This document shows, piece after piece, positions 60,862-64,000 of a stretch of DNA of 64,000 nucleotides. The stretch's first letter is position 1. Each line of letters begins with the position of its first letter. Under the pieces are notes generated by a model, which saw only the letters and a program-made list of their open reading frames with translations, had not been told where the DNA came from and did not search any database. The stretch covers positions 1-64,000 of the forward strand of contig JAJPIF010000013.1 of assembly GCA_021324885.1 (NCBI GenBank), written 5' to 3'. Source of the stretch: Pseudomonadota bacterium. Its GTDB lineage: Bacteria > Desulfobacterota > Binatia > Binatales > Binataceae. The translations under genes and the position numbers were made by a program.

Positions 60862-62062
60862 GCAGGTGCGTCGCGACGACGCGCCGCTGCGAATCGCGAT
60901 CGTTTACGATTGCCTGTATCCCCATACCATCGGCGGCTGCGAGCGCTGGTATCGTGCGGTCGCTGAACGCCTTGCCCGGCGCCATCGCGTGAGTTACCTC
61001 ACCCGCACTCAATGGGACGCGGGCGGCGGACCCGACGCGCCGGCGGGCGTGGAAGTGATCGCCTTTGACGCAGGACGGAAGCTTTACACCGCGTCAGGTC
61101 GGCGCAGGATCATGCCGCCGTTGCGCTTCGGGATAGCCGTGCTGCTCCACCTGATGCGCAACCGCCATCATTATGACGTCGTCCATACATGCAGCTTCCC
61201 GTACTTCCCATTGTTGGCCGCCGTCGCTGCGAAGCGGGCAGGCGGTCCGGCCGTGTTAACCGATTGGATCGAAGTCTGGACGGATGATTACTGGCGCGCC
61301 TATCTCGGCCGGGTCGGCGGCGCGTTCGGCTCGGCAGTACAGAAATTGTGCATTTCCCTGACCGGGCCTTCTTTCACCCTTTCCGCACTGGCTGCCAGAG
61401 TCTTGCGCGAGCATGGTTATCGCGGCAATCCGAACCTGCTCAAAGGGATTTACGACGGTCCTGTTTTGCCGCCGCCGACGCAGATCCAAAGGCCGCCCAT
61501 CCTCGTTTATGCCGGCCGCCATATCCCGGAAAAGCAGTTGACGCTGATTCCACAGGCCGTCGCGATCGCGCGCCATGACCTGCCCGAACTGCGCGCGGTT
61601 ATTTTTGGCGACGGTCCCGAGCGCCCGCGCGTCCTCAATGAAGTAGCGCGGCTGGGGCTTGACGGTGTCGTGCAATGTCCCGGCTTTGCGCCGTGGGCGC
61701 AAATCGATTGCGCACTGGCTTCCGCGATGTGCCTGATACTGCCGTCGCGCCGCGAGGGTTACGGACTGGTAGTGATCGAAGCTGCCGCCCGCGGAACCCC
61801 TTCCGTTGTTATAGAGGGTGCTGATAATGCCGCAACCAGCCTGATCGAAAATGGCATCAACGGCTTCGTGGTGCACGCCGCGCAGCCGGCGGCGCTCGCG
61901 GAAGCGATCGTCCGCACACATGCTGCCGGTCCCGCACTGGTCCGCAGTACGTACAGCTGGTTTCGGGCTCATGCCGACGAACTGAGCGTGGACAATTCGG
62001 TCAGGCAGATCGAAATGGCTTATCGGTCGCTTGTCAAAAGCGCTGCTGTCTGCAAAACGTGA
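60851..62062 (+). CDS. Glycosyltransferase family 4
   Basis: 403 residues; ATG within the end of the GT2 gene. GT-B fold: RIAIVYDCLYPHTIGGCERWYRAV, VVHTCSFPYFPLLAA, ILVYAGRHIPEKQLTLIPQAV, AVIFGDGPERPRVLN and SRREGYGLVVIEAAARGTPSVV, in which the EX7E motif is intact. It works with the coupled polyprenyl-phosphate transferase in a shared step of glycan building. The TGA is followed 8 nt later by the start of an oxidoreductase. Confidence 0.9.
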   Translation: MTTEQVRRDDAPLRIAIVYDCLYPHTIGGCERWYRAVAERLARRHRVSYLTRTQWDAGGGPDAPAGVEVIAFDAGRKLYTASGRRRIMPPLRFGIAVLLHLMRNRHHYDVVHTCSFPYFPLLAAVAAKRAGGPAVLTDWIEVWTDDYWRAYLGRVGGAFGSAVQKLCISLTGPSFTLSALAARVLREHGYRGNPNLLKGIYDGPVLPPPTQIQRPPILVYAGRHIPEKQLTLIPQAVAIARHDLPELRAVIFGDGPERPRVLNEVARLGLDGVVQCPGFAPWAQIDCALASAMCLILPSRREGYGLVVIEAAARGTPSVVIEGADNAATSLIENGINGFVVHAAQPAALAEAIVRTHAAGPALVRSTYSWFRAHADELSVDNSVRQIEMAYRSLVKSAAVCKT

Positions 62063-62070
62063 GAACAGGC

Positions 62071-63069
62071 ATGAAGGCATACGAACTGCGAAACCAGGCG
62101 GGCAGCACCGTGCTGTCGATTGTCGAACGGCCGCAGCCCACGCCCGCGGCCGGCGAGGTCGTGGTCAGGATTCGCGCCGCATCGCTCAATTACCGCGACC
62201 TGTTGATCAGCAAGGCGCCACGCCCTGCCCCCCTGATCCCGCTATGCGATGGCGCCGGCGAGGTGGTCGATGTTGGCGTCGGCGTGACCACCGTCAAAGC
62301 CGGAGACCATGTCGCCGGCACTTATTTCCAGGATTGGATTTCAGGACCACTCAATCCCCGCATCTTCCGGACCGTTCTCGGTCAAACTGTTAACGGCGTC
62401 CTGGCTGAATACGCAACGTTGAAAGAGCATGGCGTCGTCCGCTTCCCAAAACATTTGTCGTTTGAGGAAGCCGCCACCCTGCCCTGCGCCGGACTCACCG
62501 CGTGGCAGGCGCTCATAACCGAGGGACGCATCAAGGCGGGCGACACGGTCCTGGTGATGGGAACAGGTGGGGTTTCGATTTTCGCTCTCCAGTTCGCCTT
62601 GATGGCGGGCGCCAGGGTAATCGCGACGACGGGCACGGAATCCAAGCTGGATCGGCTGCGATCACTTGGGGCCGACGCAGTCATCAACTACAAGACCACG
62701 CCGGAGTGGGACAAAAACGTCCTGGAACTGACCGGTGGAATCGGCGTGGATCATGTGGTCGAAGTGGGAGGCGCGGGAACGCTGCCGCGATCGCTCAAAG
62801 CTCTGCGTCACGGCGGATTCATCAGCCTGATTGGCGTGCTGGGCGGCGCCGGCGAGAAGTTCAGCCCCGGCAACATCATCCTCAAAGGAGCGCGACTGCA
62901 AGGAATCTTCGTCGGCTCCAGGGAGATGTTCGAGGAAATGAACCGGGCCATCGCACAAAACGGCATGCGTCCGGTGATCGATCGCACCTTCCAGTTCGAA
63001 GAAGCTCCGCAGGCATTGGCATTTCTGGAAAGCGGCCGGCATTTCGGCAAAGTCTGCATCCAGGTGTAG
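62071..63069 (+). CDS. Zinc-independent MDR alcohol dehydrogenase/quinone reductase-like
   Basis: 332 residues from the ATG at 62071; a GTG at 62059 overlaps the upstream gene. Medium-chain dehydrogenase fold: PLIPLCDGAGEVVDVGVGV, AGDHVAGTYFQDW, LPCAGLTAWQALI, and nucleotide site VLVMGTGGVSIFALQFA. LPRSLKALRHGGFISLIGVLGG follows. The structural-zinc Cys cluster and the usual catalytic-zinc Cys/His set are missing, pointing to the NADPH quinone reductase-like branch. Substrate unknown; probably unrelated to the glycan genes. Confidence 0.87.
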   Translation: MKAYELRNQAGSTVLSIVERPQPTPAAGEVVVRIRAASLNYRDLLISKAPRPAPLIPLCDGAGEVVDVGVGVTTVKAGDHVAGTYFQDWISGPLNPRIFRTVLGQTVNGVLAEYATLKEHGVVRFPKHLSFEEAATLPCAGLTAWQALITEGRIKAGDTVLVMGTGGVSIFALQFALMAGARVIATTGTESKLDRLRSLGADAVINYKTTPEWDKNVLELTGGIGVDHVVEVGGAGTLPRSLKALRHGGFISLIGVLGGAGEKFSPGNIILKGARLQGIFVGSREMFEEMNRAIAQNGMRPVIDRTFQFEEAPQALAFLESGRHFGKVCIQV

Positions 63070-63151
63070 GGTCGTTTAGTAATCAGCACCCGACTTCTTC
63101 TCTCATTCTTCGGCCTTGCTCACATGGTGGGGGCCAAAAAGGGCTTCACCC

Positions 63152-64000
63152 TCATCGCGTCGCCGGAATTACAGGCAGCGTCAGGTAGGATGCCGTCCCG
63201 CTCTGATGCATCACGGTTTGCAAGGCCGGGCGTGTCTCAGCGTCGGCGAACAGGTCGTGCCCCGTGTTGGGATTGCGGTCAAAGCGCGGGAAATTGCTCG
63301 ACGCTATTTCCAGCCTGATGCGATGGCCGGCTTTGAAGACGTTGGCGGTCGACCACATGTCGATCGTGTACTCGTACACTTTGCCCGGCGTCAGCAGCAC
63401 CGGATGCGAGCGCGATTCACGGTAGCGCGCCCGGATAATACCATCAGTCAGATTGCGCGCCAGGCATCCGCATTCATCGACATCCACCAGCTTGGCGGTG
63501 AAATCAGTGCCGGGCGCTGAGGAGGACGCATAAAGCGTCAGGCTGACCGGTCCAATCACTTCGACGTCTTCGGTCAGCACCTCGCTGGTGTAGACCAGCA
63601 CGTCGGGGCGCGCCTCGATCGGGCTCTGATCGTACGCGCCGCCCGGCACCACGGCCGCGTAGCAGCACAGTCCGCCTCCGCGCGTGGGCGTCGGATCTAA
63701 CGGATTGTAGAGGAAAGCGTCAGGCGGTTCATAACCGGGCGCCTCCCTGGACAGCACGCCGTCGCCATTGGCGGTATTGGCGCGGCCGCGGCTGTGCAGG
63801 TAATAGCGCTGCCATTGCGTGCGCGCAAGCGGATATTCGTTTTCATCGCGCCACCGGTTGACGCCCATCACGAACAGCTTTACCGGCGGCAGTTCGGTGC
63901 CCTGCTCGATACCTTTCAAATGGCGGTCGAAGAACTTCAGCGCGTGCCCGTCGAGATCGACCGAAACCGCGGCGGCGCGATAACCGTAGTCCACCTCGCC
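63152..64000 (-). CDS. CocE/NonD-family hydrolase, 3' part
   Basis: About 282 codons; the 5' part lies beyond the right edge. The visible region has the end of the alpha/beta hydrolase domain (FFDRHLKGIEQG) and VKLFVMGVNRWRDENEYPLA. The C-terminal jellyroll follows: EVLTEDVEVIGPVSLTLYASSSAPGTDFTAKLVDV, PGKVYEYTIDMWSTANVFKAGHRIRLEIASSNFPRFDRNPNTG. This is the X-Pro dipeptidyl-peptidase/cocaine esterase family end. The catalytic His is expected near the start of the visible part; Ser and Asp lie off the window. Substrate unknown (ester or amide). Confidence 0.9.
   Translation of the reverse strand, partial: GEVDYGYRAAAVSVDLDGHALKFFDRHLKGIEQGTELPPVKLFVMGVNRWRDENEYPLARTQWQRYYLHSRGRANTANGDGVLSREAPGYEPPDAFLYNPLDPTPTRGGGLCCYAAVVPGGAYDQSPIEARPDVLVYTSEVLTEDVEVIGPVSLTLYASSSAPGTDFTAKLVDVDECGCLARNLTDGIIRARYRESRSHPVLLTPGKVYEYTIDMWSTANVFKAGHRIRLEIASSNFPRFDRNPNTGHDLFADAETRPALQTVMHQSGTASYLTLPVIPATR

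Noticed and set aside
1-64000. tRNA, rRNA, CRISPR arrays, insertion sequences, phage or toxin-antitoxin genes
   Set aside because: Looked for by eye on both strands; none found. Small structured RNAs cannot be excluded without a covariance-model search.

Overview
The window is high-GC bacterial chromosomal DNA from a Gram-negative (diderm) organism. Evidence for an outer membrane is direct: an OprM/NodT-type outer-membrane lipoprotein, an LptG-type LPS-export permease, lipoprotein signal peptides and several ExbB/ExbD (proton-motor) genes. The gene style (compact operons with 4-nt stop/start overlaps, many GTG/TTG starts, many SDRs, thiolase/DUF35 pairs, a DUF374 acyltransferase) fits an environmental, Desulfobacterota-like or Binatota-like lineage. 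That assignment is an impression from gene content, not a demonstrated identity. I saw no rRNA, tRNA, CRISPR array, insertion sequence, integrase or phage gene.

Layout. 1-1 kb: end of a metal (Zn/Mn-type) ABC importer, ATPase plus permease. 1.0-1.7 kb: a SAM methyltransferase. 2.1-9.0 kb: a complete YbhGFSR-type ABC exporter (fusion protein, double ATPase, two permeases) with a divergent NodT-type outer-membrane channel. 9.1-14.5 kb: an unusual energy-coupling cassette of a secreted TPR protein, one ExbB/TolQ, two tandem ExbD/TolR, and a VWA protein whose second membrane helix carries the TonB/TolA SxxxH signature. 14.8-21.4 kb: a full [NiFe]-hydrogenase maturation operon, hypC-D-(gmhA-like SIS)-E-F-A-B on the minus strand, with no hydrogenase structural gene in view. 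21.8-25.4 kb: thiolase, DUF35 and two SDR genes. 25.5-29.4 kb: GH77 amylomaltase, an M23-type secreted protein and an SDR. 29.5-38.6 kb: recC-recB-recD. 38.7-45.1 kb: a small secreted protein, then a coupled run of Hint-domain protein, SDR, DUF374 acyltransferase and AMP-dependent acyl-CoA ligase, facing a second DUF35/thiolase pair, then a DUF3303-like protein. 45.2-62.1 kb: a surface-glycan region with four GT4 and three GT2 glycosyltransferases, an LptG-type permease, a secreted IPT/TIG-like protein, a coiled-coil methyltransferase, a radical SAM/SPASM protein and a multi-pass membrane protein. 62.1-64 kb: an MDR oxidoreductase and the 3' part of a CocE/NonD hydrolase.

How the genes may work together. 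The ybh-type exporter and the NodT channel could form a tripartite efflux route. The 45-62 kb block probably builds and modifies a cell-surface polysaccharide or glycolipid; three of its proteins (two GT2s and the radical SAM enzyme) appear to share an accessory beta-rich module. The SDR/acyltransferase/ligase/thiolase genes look like lipid or acyl-CoA metabolism of unknown substrate. The most promising candidate for an undescribed system is the TPR-ExbB-ExbD-ExbD-VWA cassette: its one-TolQ/two-TolR composition is that of the Myxococcus Agl motor, but the force-transducing partner appears to be a periplasmic von Willebrand A protein anchored by a TonB-like helix. The free-standing Hint-domain protein is the second most unusual item.
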